A stretch of DNA of 64,000 nt from Fodinibius halophilus (lineage in GTDB: Bacteria; Bacteroidota; Rhodothermia; Balneolales; Balneolaceae). A program made the position numbers and the translations under genes. Shown here in pieces: positions 18,903 through 28,130 of the stretch (the stretch's first letter is position 1; every line of letters starts with the position of its first letter). Below the pieces are notes generated by a model that made no database searches, was not told where the DNA came from, and worked only from the letters and a program-made list of their open reading frames with translations. The stretch lies in the NCBI RefSeq assembly GCF_011059105.1, contig NZ_JAALLS010000022.1, positions 1 through 64,000 of the forward strand, written 5' to 3'.

Positions 18903-19835
18903 TTGGATACTCCCTTAGCCATATTTGCCGGACGCAGCAACCTCGCTCTTTCACGTGCCATTGCAGAAAGTTACGGTACCGATCTTGGAGAGGTTACCAT
19001 TAAGCCGTTTTCGGATGGCGAACTGTATGCGAAGTACGAACAGAGTATCCGCGGTGAAGATGTATTTGTAGTTCAGTCTACCCCACCGCCCGGTGATAAT
19101 ATTATGGAACTGCTGCTATTGTTAGATGCAGCCAAGCGGGCGTCAGCAAAGCGTGTTACCGCAGTAATGCCCTATTTTGGGTATGCACGCCAGGATCGCA
19201 AAGATCAGCCAAGAGTTTCCATTGCTTCGAAACTGATGGCGAATCTTTTAACCGAAGCAGGGGCAGATCGAATATTAACCATGGATCTGCATGCTGCACA
19301 GATACAGGGATTTTTTGATATTCCGCTGGATCACTTATATGCCAGCAGGTTATTTATTGATCATTTTAGTGAACATCCGATAGAAAACCTGGTCGTTGTT
19401 GCTCCTGATGTGGGCAGCTTGAAGATGGCTCGATCGTATGCCAAGCGGCTGGGTGCCCGACTTGCTTTTATCGACAAACGCAGGCCCAAACAGAACGTGG
19501 CCGAAGTCATGAACATTGTCGGTGAAGTAGAAGGGAAAAATGTGCTTATCGTCGATGATCTTATCGACACAGCCGGCACACTCACTAATGCCGCTTCCGC
19601 ACTAAAAGAACGCGGGGCACTAAACATTACTGCAACATGTACGCATCCCATATTATCAGGGCCCGCGTACCAACGCATTGAAGATTCACCTATTGATCAA
19701 TTACTGGTGACCGATACGGTACCGCTTCGCAAACCTTCGAGCAAAATCAAGGTATTGAGCGTTGCAGGTATTTTTGCTGAAGCAATACAACGTATCCACA
19801 CCAACGATACCATAAGTGCACTTTTTGACGATTAA
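18903..19835 (+). CDS. prs: Ribose-phosphate pyrophosphokinase (PRPP synthase)
   Basis: Makes 5-phosphoribosyl 1-diphosphate from ribose 5-phosphate and ATP, feeding nucleotide, histidine and NAD synthesis. The 310 residues are of normal length. Motifs: FAGRSNLALS, FSDGELYAKYEQSIRGEDVFVVQST, the flexible-loop YARQDRKDQPR, MDLHAAQIQGFFDIP and the PRPP-binding VDDLIDTAGT. An in-frame TGA at 18888-18890 leaves only a TTG at 18903 as a sensible start; it places MDTPLAIFAGRS exactly where the family begins. No good ribosome site is seen. The transcript must start in or after the tRNA-Gln terminator, or read through it. rplY and pth follow on the same strand. Confidence 0.96.
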   Translation: MDTPLAIFAGRSNLALSRAIAESYGTDLGEVTIKPFSDGELYAKYEQSIRGEDVFVVQSTPPPGDNIMELLLLLDAAKRASAKRVTAVMPYFGYARQDRKDQPRVSIASKLMANLLTEAGADRILTMDLHAAQIQGFFDIPLDHLYASRLFIDHFSEHPIENLVVVAPDVGSLKMARSYAKRLGARLAFIDKRRPKQNVAEVMNIVGEVEGKNVLIVDDLIDTAGTLTNAASALKERGALNITATCTHPILSGPAYQRIEDSPIDQLLVTDTVPLRKPSSKIKVLSVAGIFAEAIQRIHTNDTISALFDD

Positions 19836-19841
19836 ATTTGT

Positions 19842-19918
19842 AACCACAGGAACACGAACACACTGAAGTTTATTACCACACTCTTTGCATTTTAATGTTT
19901 TGTGCTTTCGTGGTAAAA
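19842..19918. repeat. Imperfect inverted repeat between prs and rplY
   Basis: The arms, about 19842-19863 and 19898-19918, share the pattern ACCAC-x-x-x-A-x-CAC and its complement (for example ending CTTTCGTGGTAA). A shorter perfect pair TTACCAC/GTGGTAA lies at 19873-19879 and 19910-19916. Sequences of this kind occur as dispersed intergenic repeats in many bacteria. Confidence 0.45.
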
Positions 19919-19937
19919 AAATCAACAACATAGAATT

Positions 19938-20648
19938 ATGACTACTCCAGAAGTTGTAGAGCTTGAAGGAAAAATTAGAGAAACAGGACGCAATGCAGCC
20001 AAGAAACTTCGCGACGCGATGCGAGTTCCTGCTGTATTATACGGCCCAAAAGTAGATGAAAACGTTCATTTCTCTATTGATGAGCTTGAACTCGAAAAAA
20101 TATTATCGGTAAGTAAGCGGCAAATTATCAATATCTCCATTGATGGAGAAACTCATGAGACGCTGCTTAAAGAGGTTGAATTTCATCCTATTACGGATCG
20201 TCCGGTACACGTAGACTTCTACGCTCTTGCTGAAGACCACGAAGTGACACTGAGCGTGCCCATCAAACTTGAAGGAACACCTGTTGGTGTTACCGAAGGT
20301 GGTGGTCGTATCTTCAAGCCAATGCAAATTCTCCGTATCCGCGTTACTCCTGACCTTATCCCCGGTGAATACTCCGTGGATATCAGTGAACTGGAAATTG
20401 GTGACAATCTCCACGTTCGGGATCTCGAATTGGAAGGAATTATTCCTCTCGATGATCTCAGCAGAACGCTTGTTACTATTCGTCCTCCAAAATCCGAAGC
20501 TCTGCTTACTTCTTCTCTCATTTCCGAGGAACCAAGCGAAGAAGAGCTCGAAGAAGGCGAACTGCCAGAAGGCGAAGAAGGCGAATTGGCCGAAGGAGAA
20601 GAAGCAGAAGGCGAGGAAGCCGAAGAAGACGAAGAAACAACCGAATAA
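19938..20648 (+). CDS. rplY: 50S ribosomal protein L25 (CTC type)
   Basis: A 236-residue member of the long L25/CTC form, which binds 5S rRNA in the large subunit. The N-terminal L25 domain (about 1-95: RNAAKKLRDAMRVPAVLYG, EVEFHPITDRPVHVDFYAL) is followed by the C-terminal CTC beta domain (VPIKLEGTPVGVTEGGGR, IPGEYSVDISELEIGDNLHVRDL). The last 45 residues are an extreme Glu-rich, low-complexity tail, longer than in most homologues. It is typically placed before pth, as here (39 bases apart), which supports the assignment. Confidence 0.95.
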   Translation: MTTPEVVELEGKIRETGRNAAKKLRDAMRVPAVLYGPKVDENVHFSIDELELEKILSVSKRQIINISIDGETHETLLKEVEFHPITDRPVHVDFYALAEDHEVTLSVPIKLEGTPVGVTEGGGRIFKPMQILRIRVTPDLIPGEYSVDISELEIGDNLHVRDLELEGIIPLDDLSRTLVTIRPPKSEALLTSSLISEEPSEEELEEGELPEGEEGELAEGEEAEGEEAEEDEETTE

Positions 20649-20687
20649 TTTGCACAAAAATACTGACTTAACCAGCGTAACTGCTTT

Positions 20688-21245
20688 ATGCCGTTAATCA
20701 TTGGCTTGGGTAATCCCGGAAGTAAATACGCTGGTACACGTCACAATATAGGTTTTGAATTAATTGATACACTGGCACAATCGCTGTCAGTACGACTAGG
20801 GCCCGGCAAGGGCCCTTTTCATGTGGGAAAAGGAAATCATGCAGGGCAGCCACTTTACCTCATCAAGCCCACCACATACATGAATAATAGCGGTAAAGCT
20901 GTACGCCAGGCCATAAATTGGTACAAAAAAGAGATCGATCATTGCCTGGTATGTTATGACGATTTGGCTTTAGAGGTAGGAACTATACGTCTGCGACCAA
21001 ACGGAAGTGCAGGCGGACACAACGGAATAAAAGATATTATTCAACAACTGGGTACGAACGCTTTTCCACGCTTGCGAATCGGGATTGGAAGCGACTTTCC
21101 AAAAGGACAACAAGTACAACATGTACTCTCCCCTTTTACTGATAAAGAGCGTACCGTTCTTAACCCTACTTTGGATAAAGCCGCCGATGCAACCTTCTGC
21201 TTTATTCGCGAAGGTATTGAAGAGGCAATGAACAAGTTTAATTGA
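20688..21245 (+). CDS. pth: Peptidyl-tRNA hydrolase
   Basis: Cleaves peptidyl-tRNA dropped from stalled ribosomes, recycling tRNA. The 185-residue protein has the family start IIGLGNPGSKYAGTRHNIGFE with catalytic His19, the tRNA-binding KPTTYMNNSGKAV, CYDDLALEVGTIRLRPNGSAGGHNGIKDII with the catalytic Asp and the conserved glycines, and RLRIGIG. It follows rplY and precedes hppA by 36 bases, all in one direction, so a cotranscribed group is likely. Confidence 0.97.
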   Translation: MPLIIGLGNPGSKYAGTRHNIGFELIDTLAQSLSVRLGPGKGPFHVGKGNHAGQPLYLIKPTTYMNNSGKAVRQAINWYKKEIDHCLVCYDDLALEVGTIRLRPNGSAGGHNGIKDIIQQLGTNAFPRLRIGIGSDFPKGQQVQHVLSPFTDKERTVLNPTLDKAADATFCFIREGIEEAMNKFN

Positions 21246-21281
21246 TCAATTAATAACGCTTACAACTAACCAATAATTAAT

Positions 21282-23483
21282 ATGGATACCTTAATAACCT
21301 ACTTAGTTCCCCTTGCGGGAGTTCTGGGCTTATTATATACCCTGATTAAATCTTCATGGGTTTCTAAGCAAGACACCGGAACTAAAAAAATGGCCGAAAT
21401 AAGCGAACACATCCAACGTGGTGCTATGGCTTTTCTTAAAGCAGAGTACAAAGTACTTTCTATTTTTGTTCTCTCTGTTGCCATTCTTCTCGGTGTTACC
21501 GCAAATGCTCAGACCTCTCACTGGCTCGTTTCTGTTTCATTTATTATTGGAGCCTTCTGCTCTGGCTTAGCCGGTTTTATTGGAATGCGCGTTGCTACAA
21601 AAGCAAATGTACGAACTACCAATGCTGCTCGCGAAGGACTTGGAAAAGGCTTAAATATTGCCTTTGCCGGTGGTTCTGTTATGGGACTCGGCGTTGTAGG
21701 CTTAGGCGTTCTCGGACTTGGTTCTCTGTTTCTGATCTTTGGCGATATGTTCGGTACTGGAACAGCGGCTGATGTCAACAAAGTATTAGCTGTTGTTACC
21801 GGTTTCTCTTTTGGTGCTTCTTCTATTGCGCTCTTTGCTCGTGTAGGTGGGGGTATTTATACCAAGGCCGCTGATGTTGGGGCCGACCTTGTAGGTAAAG
21901 TTGAGGCTGGTATTCCGGAAGATCACCCACTCAATCCCGCTACTATTGCCGATAACGTAGGTGATAATGTCGGAGATGTTGCAGGAATGGGAGCCGATCT
22001 CTTTGAATCTTATGTAGGCTCTATTATTGGTACAATGGTATTGGGTGCTGCTTTTATGGCGAACCCAGAATGGGCAGATAACTTCAATGGATTATCTGCA
22101 GTACTGCTTCCCCTCGTATTAGCCGGCACCGGAATTGTTACATCGATCATCGGTACCTTCTTTGTACGCGTTAAAGAAGGTGGAAACCCACAAACTGCAC
22201 TTAATATTGGTGAATTTGTTTCTGCCATTATTATGTTGATTGCCTCTTACCTGCTTATCCAATGGATGTTGCCTGCAAGTTGGGCACATACAACTATTTT
22301 TGGTGATGAACTTACAATTACAAGTATGGGCGTTTTCTGGGCCACCATCTTTGGCCTTGCTGCCGGTCTGCTTATCGGACTTATTACGGAACACTACACC
22401 GGAACCGGAACCGGCCCGGTTAAGTCCATTGTTCGTCAATCTTCCACCGGAGCAGCTACAAATATCATTGCCGGTGTGGGAGTAGGGATGATTTCTACTG
22501 CCATTCCCATCGTAATTATTGCTATTGCAATGATCGCTTCATATGAATTTGCCGGCTTATATGGAATTGCTATTGCCGCTGTTGGAATGCTCTCAAACAC
22601 CGGTATCCAGCTGGCTGTTGATGCTTACGGTCCTATTTCAGATAACGCCGGCGGAATTGCCGAAATGTCTGAACTTCCAAGTGAAGTACGCGACCGTACC
22701 GATAAACTGGATGCGGTAGGTAATACTACAGCAGCCATTGGTAAAGGCTTTGCAATCGGATCTGCAGCTTTAACTGCCCTTGCACTCTTTGCTGCATTCA
22801 TTACATCTTACAATGCAACACACGCTACAAATTTATCTGGAATTAATATTACCCAACCTACAGTAATGGCTGCACTCTTTATTGGAGCCATGCTTCCCTT
22901 CCTGTTCTCTGCACTTTCCATGAATGCTGTGGGACGTGCTGCGATGTCAATGATTGAGGAAGTTCGTCGCCAGTTCAATGATATTCCGGAACTGCGTGCC
23001 GGTCTTGATGCCATGGGGCGCAACGAAGGTGAAAAACTGGAAAACTGGTCTGAAGAAGATCAGGAAATATTTGAAACAGCTACCGGTAAAGCAGAGTATG
23101 AGAAATGTGTTGAAATTTCTACCACTGCTTCATTGCGTGAAATGATTGCACCTGGTGTACTGGCTGTAGCCGTTCCGGTAGCATTTGGATTTATCGGAGG
23201 CCCGGAGATGCTGGGTGGACTACTTGCCGGCGTTACGGCTTCTGGTGTACTGATGGCCCTGTTCCAATCCAACGCAGGCGGTGCCTGGGACAATGCTAAG
23301 AAAATGATTGAAGAAGGCTTTGAGCACGAAGGAGAAATGCTTGAAAAAGGCTCCGAAGCTCACAAAGCATCTGTTGTTGGCGATACCGTTGGCGATCCAT
23401 TCAAGGATACTTCCGGTCCTTCTCTCAACATTCTTATTAAGCTGATGTCAGTTGTTGCACTCGTTATTGCAACCATGATCTAA
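21282..23483 (+). CDS. hppA: K+-dependent membrane-bound pyrophosphatase (H+ or Na+ pump)
   Basis: A 733-residue integral membrane protein with about 16 helices that couples pyrophosphate hydrolysis to cation export. Catalytic motifs are intact: [40 protein letters not shown] and the C-terminal [18 protein letters not shown]. The segment [18 protein letters not shown] has Ala where K+-independent enzymes have Lys, which places it in the K+-dependent class. Whether it moves H+ or Na+ cannot be decided by eye. It would use pyrophosphate from biosynthetic reactions, several of which are encoded nearby. An intrinsic terminator follows. Confidence 0.96.
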   Translation: MDTLITYLVPLAGVLGLLYTLIKSSWVSKQDTGTKKMAEISEHIQRGAMAFLKAEYKVLSIFVLSVAILLGVTANAQTSHWLVSVSFIIGAFCSGLAGFIGMRVATKANVRTTNAAREGLGKGLNIAFAGGSVMGLGVVGLGVLGLGSLFLIFGDMFGTGTAADVNKVLAVVTGFSFGASSIALFARVGGGIYTKAADVGADLVGKVEAGIPEDHPLNPATIADNVGDNVGDVAGMGADLFESYVGSIIGTMVLGAAFMANPEWADNFNGLSAVLLPLVLAGTGIVTSIIGTFFVRVKEGGNPQTALNIGEFVSAIIMLIASYLLIQWMLPASWAHTTIFGDELTITSMGVFWATIFGLAAGLLIGLITEHYTGTGTGPVKSIVRQSSTGAATNIIAGVGVGMISTAIPIVIIAIAMIASYEFAGLYGIAIAAVGMLSNTGIQLAVDAYGPISDNAGGIAEMSELPSEVRDRTDKLDAVGNTTAAIGKGFAIGSAALTALALFAAFITSYNATHATNLSGINITQPTVMAALFIGAMLPFLFSALSMNAVGRAAMSMIEEVRRQFNDIPELRAGLDAMGRNEGEKLENWSEEDQEIFETATGKAEYEKCVEISTTASLREMIAPGVLAVAVPVAFGFIGGPEMLGGLLAGVTASGVLMALFQSNAGGAWDNAKKMIEEGFEHEGEMLEKGSEAHKASVVGDTVGDPFKDTSGPSLNILIKLMSVVALVIATMI

Positions 23484-23506
23484 GTCTTACACAATATCTT
23501 GATCTT

Positions 23507-23540
23507 AAAGCCCTGCAGCATAAAGCTGTAGGGCTTTTTT
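23507..23540 (+). terminator. Intrinsic terminator after hppA
   Basis: AAAGCCCTGCAGC and GCTGTAGGGCTTT form a 13-base stem with one G-T wobble and a 5-base loop, followed by TTTTTT. It lies 23 bases after the hppA stop. Confidence 0.93.
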
Positions 23541-23559
23541 AATAGTTATAGCACTTGTC

Positions 23560-23588
23560 TTCCTGAACTTGTTTCAGGATCTTACCGT
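23560..23588. repeat. REP-like palindrome (TCCTGAACTTGTTTCAGGA)
   Basis: A short palindrome with TCCTGAA and TTCAGGA arms. Related sequences occur at about 30014-30042 and 36891-36947, so it is a dispersed element within this window. Confidence 0.6.
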
Positions 23589-23633
23589 ACTGCCCAGAGC
23601 AATTACAACCTTCGTTAGACAGCAATTTCACAG

Positions 23634-24296
23634 ATGGATATTTTCAAACTGTTTTTCAATCACGACCAGCGCCTGGATAAACTGGCCAAGCGCAATGCCA
23701 ATAAAACCAAAGAAGAGATTGAGGCAAGCCTGGCAGATTTTATGTCGCCGGACCCTACCTATTCTAAATTTTATATTACCGGCACCCGGCTCGAAAATGA
23801 ACAATTTGGCCTTAATACCTTATCCAAATATGAAGCTGTTGTTCAACAACTGAATAGAACATTTACCGATCGCACCATTCATACAGCTTTAGGCCGATTC
23901 GATTCATTACCGAAAGCTATCAATAATATTGATATAGGTCAGATAGTAATACTAAGTTCAGAAGCTGAAAGTGAATACAACTTTGATGTATTAGAGATAG
24001 ATGAAGATTCGAATGTAGGCCATAAAAAAGAAGCGCTAAGTGAGGTCTTAAAAGAGGGAGATTACGTACTTTATAAAGAACAAGCCCACCATGGCTTCGA
24101 CCTGCACCTGTTTTCCATGGAAAATATTTATCCTATCCTATTTGAGCACTTGCAACCATTGGTGGATAATGATTTTCGTTTCTTTAGTATTAACAGCAAG
24201 CGCATGGGCTCAGAGCGCCATTTCTATTTTGAGACATGGACCCTGGACCATCCGCCACACGGAGCTGAAGAGGTCTTCGCTAAAACAAAAATATAG
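23634..24296 (+). CDS. Hypothetical protein
   Basis: A 220-residue soluble, acidic protein that I do not recognise. No signal peptide or membrane helix is visible. The start is helical and charged (KLAKRNANKTKEEIEASLADFM), followed by mixed alpha/beta sequence with phrases such as RFDSLPKAINNIDIGQIVILSS and EGDYVLYKEQAHHGFDLHLFS, and ends HFYFETWTLDHPPHGAEEVF. It stands alone between the hppA terminator and a convergent methyltransferase gene. Codon use and length support a real gene. Confidence 0.65.
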   Translation: MDIFKLFFNHDQRLDKLAKRNANKTKEEIEASLADFMSPDPTYSKFYITGTRLENEQFGLNTLSKYEAVVQQLNRTFTDRTIHTALGRFDSLPKAINNIDIGQIVILSSEAESEYNFDVLEIDEDSNVGHKKEALSEVLKEGDYVLYKEQAHHGFDLHLFSMENIYPILFEHLQPLVDNDFRFFSINSKRMGSERHFYFETWTLDHPPHGAEEVFAKTKI

Positions 24297-24363
24297 ACTA
24301 CCAGCAGATCTGTATGTAAGGGCCGGCGCGCCCTATTATGAAATAGAAACCATCAATATTGAA

Positions 24364-25110
24364 TTATTCATGTAGCAACTGACATATCATCAAAAGTCGA
24401 GGGCTGGTCTCGGGATCAAAATCACTTCCTCTATAATCTCCTTTCACATCTAGGATCTCAAGGTTTCGCTTATCCATCTCACTTTTAAACCAGGGTAAGC
24501 CATAGAGTTTTACCCGTTCAGAGTAAGAACGAGGCTCATCAAGCCCCTCCCCATCAAATACAATATCTTTGTGGATAGCCCCATTTTCTACATATCGTTT
24601 AATACGATAATGAATATCATGAAATTCCCCCTGGTCTTCAGGGCTGTATTCCCGTTTTACTTTTTCCGCATTTAAATAATCTAAAACAAATAGCCCGTTG
24701 GGATTCAACATTTTTACCACACTGTCAAGCACCGATGCATTTTCACCATCATGCTCAAAATATCCAAAAGTGGTAAACAGGTTTACAACAGCATCAAACG
24801 ACTGATCCAGCGGGTCACGCATATCCCCAACTTCAAAAGAGACATTATCGAGTTCCAGCTCTTCGGCTTTTTTTCTGGCTGTTTTAATCGCTTGGGGAGA
24901 CAGATCAATTCCCTTTACCGTATATCCTTTTTTACCGAGACTTATAGAGTGACGTCCACGTCCGCATCCCAAATCAAGAATTGAGGTACAACTATTTTGC
25001 AGAAATTTTTGTTCTAAAAAATCAATAAGCTGCCGTGCTTCTTCCTCATCACGGTTAGCGTATAACTTTTCATATAATGGACTATCAAACCACTTTTCGA
25101 ACCAACCCAT
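24364..25110 (-). CDS. Class I SAM-dependent methyltransferase
   Basis: A 248-residue Rossmann-fold methyltransferase. Motif I is ILDLGCGRGRHSISLGKKG followed by the acidic VKGIDLS; motif post-I and II are FEVGDMRDPLDQSFDAVVNLFTTFGYF. This VNLFTTFGYF pattern is typical of small-molecule methyltransferases of the Methyltransf_25 type. The substrate is not readable. It is convergent with the hypothetical gene before it and divergent from fadL across a 243-base region with nested palindromes. Confidence 0.88.
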   Translation of the reverse strand: MGWFEKWFDSPLYEKLYANRDEEEARQLIDFLEQKFLQNSCTSILDLGCGRGRHSISLGKKGYTVKGIDLSPQAIKTARKKAEELELDNVSFEVGDMRDPLDQSFDAVVNLFTTFGYFEHDGENASVLDSVVKMLNPNGLFVLDYLNAEKVKREYSPEDQGEFHDIHYRIKRYVENGAIHKDIVFDGEGLDEPRSYSERVKLYGLPWFKSEMDKRNLEILDVKGDYRGSDFDPETSPRLLMICQLLHE

Positions 25111-25205
25111 ATAAAATCTGTTTCTATATTGACTATTAACTGCACGGAATGAATCAAAATTGCCGGATTATTCCAAACTTTTGCTTTTATCTTTCCTAAG
25201 CTTTT

Positions 25206-25236
25206 AATTAGTTATGATTAACAGTGTTAACTAATT
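25206..25236. promoter_or_regulatory. Nested palindromes upstream of fadL
   Basis: AATTAGTTA and TAACTAATT form perfect 9-base outer arms around 13 bases. Inside the span is a second perfect palindrome, TTAACA-G-TGTTAA, at 25218-25230. The arrangement is that of overlapping operator half-sites, about 120 bases before the fadL start and 95 bases before the methyltransferase start. Confidence 0.45.
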
Positions 25237-25353
25237 TTCCTCAATAGACAAATAATTTAAACTATTGATCAAATTGAAGTTAGAACACGAGTACTATTAA
25301 AACAGTAGACCCTGCTTAGATTTTTAAAATTAATAATTAAACCCGGAGAACTT

Positions 25354-26607
25354 ATGCGAAGACTAATAGCTACAATATGTTTAATATTCTTATGTTCGGG
25401 ATCTGCTCTCGCCAGCGGATTCTCAATATATGAAGCAAGTGTACGCGCAAATGGCATGCTCGGTGCCTTTTCTGCTTATGCTGATCATGTTTCTACCATT
25501 TATTATAACCCGGCCGGTTTGGGCGGTATGGATGGATTACGTGTTAGTGGTGGAGCTACCATTATTGCTCCTCGTTCTACGTTCCGTAATCTATCGTCCC
25601 TTGCTCCACGAGGGCAAAAGACAAGTATGGAAAAACAGAACTTTTTGGTTCCCAATTTTTACGGTTCTTATCAAGTAACAGATAAGCTTACGGCCGGTAT
25701 TGGAGTTTATGCTCCCTTTGGCCTGGGCACAAAGTGGCCCTCCGACTGGGTAGGTCGTGGCTCGGCGATAGAGACAAGTATTGAAACAATTTTTGTCTCA
25801 CCTTCCGTCGGATACCAATTACCCGATTTCGGCATCGGAAAAATTAAGATTGGTGCAGGTGTCCGTATTGCCGCTCATGGTGAGGTAAAATTGCAACGTG
25901 CAGTAGCTTCATTCTCCCCCGAAGGGACCTTTACACTCAATGGTGAGCTCGAAAAACCGGCCTATGGATACCATGCCGGCATACTGTATGAACCGGTCAA
26001 AGATGTAACCCTTGGCTTTACCTATCGCAGCGAAGTTACCACAACGTTTGAAGGGGATGCTACTTTTGAAAACCTCAATGTTGGTTTCCCTTCCGAAGCC
26101 AAAGGAAGTGCAGAAATAACCATGCCTTCCAGCTATGTTATTGCCTTAAATGTTAAGCCTATTGACGGACTCTCTACCGAACTTGATTACGTCTGGTGGG
26201 GATGGTCAAGTTATGATGAACTAGCTATTAATTTTGACCAGTCAATTCCTGCACTCGGAGGTAGTACTATCGTTAATGAACGAAACTACAACAATTCCTG
26301 GCAGCTTCGTTTTGGGGCAGAGTATACAAAGATTGGTGTAGAAGGGCTCACTCTTCGCGGAGGTATTGCCTATGATGAAAATCCCATTAAGGATCGATAC
26401 GTAGATCCCACCCTCCCCGACTCCGATCGCTGGCTCTTTTCCGGCGGTGTTAGCTATAACCTGACTGATTATCTGGCCATTGATGCTGCATATATCTTTA
26501 TCCGTGCCAATCAACGCAAGGTTACTAACACTCATGAAGGGGGCATTGATGGGGTCTATACGACCTACGCAAACCTTCCGAGCCTGGGCTTCACTCTGAA
26601 TTTATAA
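25354..26607 (+). CDS. FadL/OmpP1-family outer membrane transporter
   Basis: A 417-residue outer membrane beta-barrel with a signal peptide (RLIATICLIFLCSGSALA). The mature N-terminus SGFSIYEASVRANGMLGAFSAYADHVSTIYYNPAGL is the FadL family signature, with the NPA motif of the N-terminal hatch. The ending LPSLGFTLNL is a typical terminal barrel strand. FadL proteins admit long-chain fatty acids or other hydrophobic molecules. A good ribosome site (GGAG) precedes the ATG. The next gene, 20 bases downstream, encodes an SGNH-type lipoprotein, so the pair may release and import lipid. Confidence 0.92.
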   Translation: MRRLIATICLIFLCSGSALASGFSIYEASVRANGMLGAFSAYADHVSTIYYNPAGLGGMDGLRVSGGATIIAPRSTFRNLSSLAPRGQKTSMEKQNFLVPNFYGSYQVTDKLTAGIGVYAPFGLGTKWPSDWVGRGSAIETSIETIFVSPSVGYQLPDFGIGKIKIGAGVRIAAHGEVKLQRAVASFSPEGTFTLNGELEKPAYGYHAGILYEPVKDVTLGFTYRSEVTTTFEGDATFENLNVGFPSEAKGSAEITMPSSYVIALNVKPIDGLSTELDYVWWGWSSYDELAINFDQSIPALGGSTIVNERNYNNSWQLRFGAEYTKIGVEGLTLRGGIAYDENPIKDRYVDPTLPDSDRWLFSGGVSYNLTDYLAIDAAYIFIRANQRKVTNTHEGGIDGVYTTYANLPSLGFTLNL

Positions 26608-26627
26608 ATAATTAAGGATATTACGTT

Positions 26628-28007
26628 ATGAGTTATTTTAAAAAATATATTAAAGGAATACTCTCGCTGGCGTTTTTGCTGGCACTTGTAACAGGCTGTA
26701 AAGATTACAACGATCTAGATCCTGCTGCTAATAATTCGGGAGATGCTGATTTTTCTTCTTATGTAGCCGTTGGTAACAGTCTAACAGCGGGCTTGCAAAA
26801 TGGAGCACTATACGAATCAGCACAAAAGTACTCTTTCCCCAAACTTTTGGCACGCCAGATGAACAAATCTGAAAGTTTTGAGCAACCCCTTATCAGTAAT
26901 CCGGGAATTGGTTCCGGGGGACGTATAGAGCTTTCCAACCTTGATCCTCTGGTTACAACCCGTAACTCCAATCAGGGCAATCCAATAAACCAAGAAGATA
27001 AACCCTTCTCAAATCTGGGAGTTCCGGGAGCTGTTTTGGTTGATTATATGAATCCCAACAATGCTGGAAATCTAAAAGAACGGGCTACCGATCAAAGTAA
27101 CCCTGCTTTTAATCCATTCTACAAGGTAGCAATGGAACAGGCCGAACTGGCTAAATCTGCTCCAAATCTTCATAACCAGGTTGCTAAACAAAATCCTACT
27201 TTTATTACCTTTTGGTTGGGCAACAATGATGTGCTCGGTTATGTCACATCAGGTGGCGAAGGCCAATCAATCACACCTGCAGCAAACTTTTCTCAACTCT
27301 ACCAAGCTTCGGCCCAGGGTTTAGCAGCAACTGGTGCCGATGTAATGGTATATACGATTCCGGATGTTACCAATATTCCCTTTGTCTTTTACCTCCGAAC
27401 ACAACTGGAACAACAAGGGGCTATAACCTTTAACTCAAGTAGTCAAACCTATCAGCTTGTTACTGAAAACGGTAACTTTGATATCTATATTGAGGTTGAC
27501 GGCAATGCTGAAAAAATGCGTCAAGATGACTTTCCTTTGCTAAGTGCTCAATCGTACTTTGCCAGAGTACAGAATGGTCAGGTACCACCTCCTATTCAAC
27601 CTCAAAGTGCCATCCCGGATGAACTCGTACTAGACGGAAACCTGGCCACTCAGGATGCCTCAGATTCTGAGCTTGAACAAGCAGCTGCCGCTGTTGCACA
27701 ATATAACGGCACAATTTCTTCAGTCGCATCGTCCAATAACTTTACAGTTGTAGATATCAATAAAGTTTTCAAAGATATCTTTACTACCTTCCAAAGTTCT
27801 CAAGGACAAAATGGATACCAGACTGATGGCTTAAATTTACGTCCCGTCCCGGGTGAACTGTTTAGCTTCGATGGCGTCCATCCCACAAACCGGGGAGCAG
27901 CTGTTATTGCAAACAAATCTATTGATGCAATTAACAGTGCCTATAATGCTAACCTCGACAAGATCAATGTAGCGAAAATACCTGAGGGGTTTCCAGTGGC
28001 TAATTAA
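26628..28007 (+). CDS. SGNH/GDSL-like hydrolase lipoprotein
   Basis: A 459-residue lipoprotein: the signal peptide ends in LALVTGC with the lipid-carrying Cys24. Block I reads VGNSLTAG with Ser51 as the presumed nucleophile (GNSL instead of GDSL), block III is WLGNNDVLGY, and block V is DGVHPTNRG, giving the Asp-His pair. These support an esterase or lipase of the SGNH fold. The protein carries a long insert between blocks III and V. It follows fadL by 20 bases with an AAGGA ribosome site, and this fadL-SGNH pair is seen across Bacteroidota; the joint role in lipid uptake is inference. Confidence 0.88.
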   Translation: MSYFKKYIKGILSLAFLLALVTGCKDYNDLDPAANNSGDADFSSYVAVGNSLTAGLQNGALYESAQKYSFPKLLARQMNKSESFEQPLISNPGIGSGGRIELSNLDPLVTTRNSNQGNPINQEDKPFSNLGVPGAVLVDYMNPNNAGNLKERATDQSNPAFNPFYKVAMEQAELAKSAPNLHNQVAKQNPTFITFWLGNNDVLGYVTSGGEGQSITPAANFSQLYQASAQGLAATGADVMVYTIPDVTNIPFVFYLRTQLEQQGAITFNSSSQTYQLVTENGNFDIYIEVDGNAEKMRQDDFPLLSAQSYFARVQNGQVPPPIQPQSAIPDELVLDGNLATQDASDSELEQAAAAVAQYNGTISSVASSNNFTVVDINKVFKDIFTTFQSSQGQNGYQTDGLNLRPVPGELFSFDGVHPTNRGAAVIANKSIDAINSAYNANLDKINVAKIPEGFPVAN

Positions 28008-28032
28008 AATCTAACTTATCTTTTTGTATTGT

Positions 28033-28063
28033 AAGCGGAGGAAGCGATTCCTCCGCTTTTTTT
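28033..28063 (+). terminator. Intrinsic terminator after SGNH gene
   Basis: AAGCGGAGGAA and TTCCTCCGCTT form a perfect 11-base stem closed by a GCGA tetraloop, followed by a run of seven Ts. It ends the fadL-SGNH transcript. Confidence 0.95.
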
Positions 28064-28130
28064 ATGGGATAATGATTTCGAATCACACAAGGCAGTTTGT
28101 ATCTTTTGCTGAAATTAAAACAACATACAC

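Noticed and set aside
20103-20657. 184-residue frame opposite rplY
   Set aside because: Caused by the Glu-rich codons of the acidic tail read in reverse; Phe-rich low-complexity peptide.
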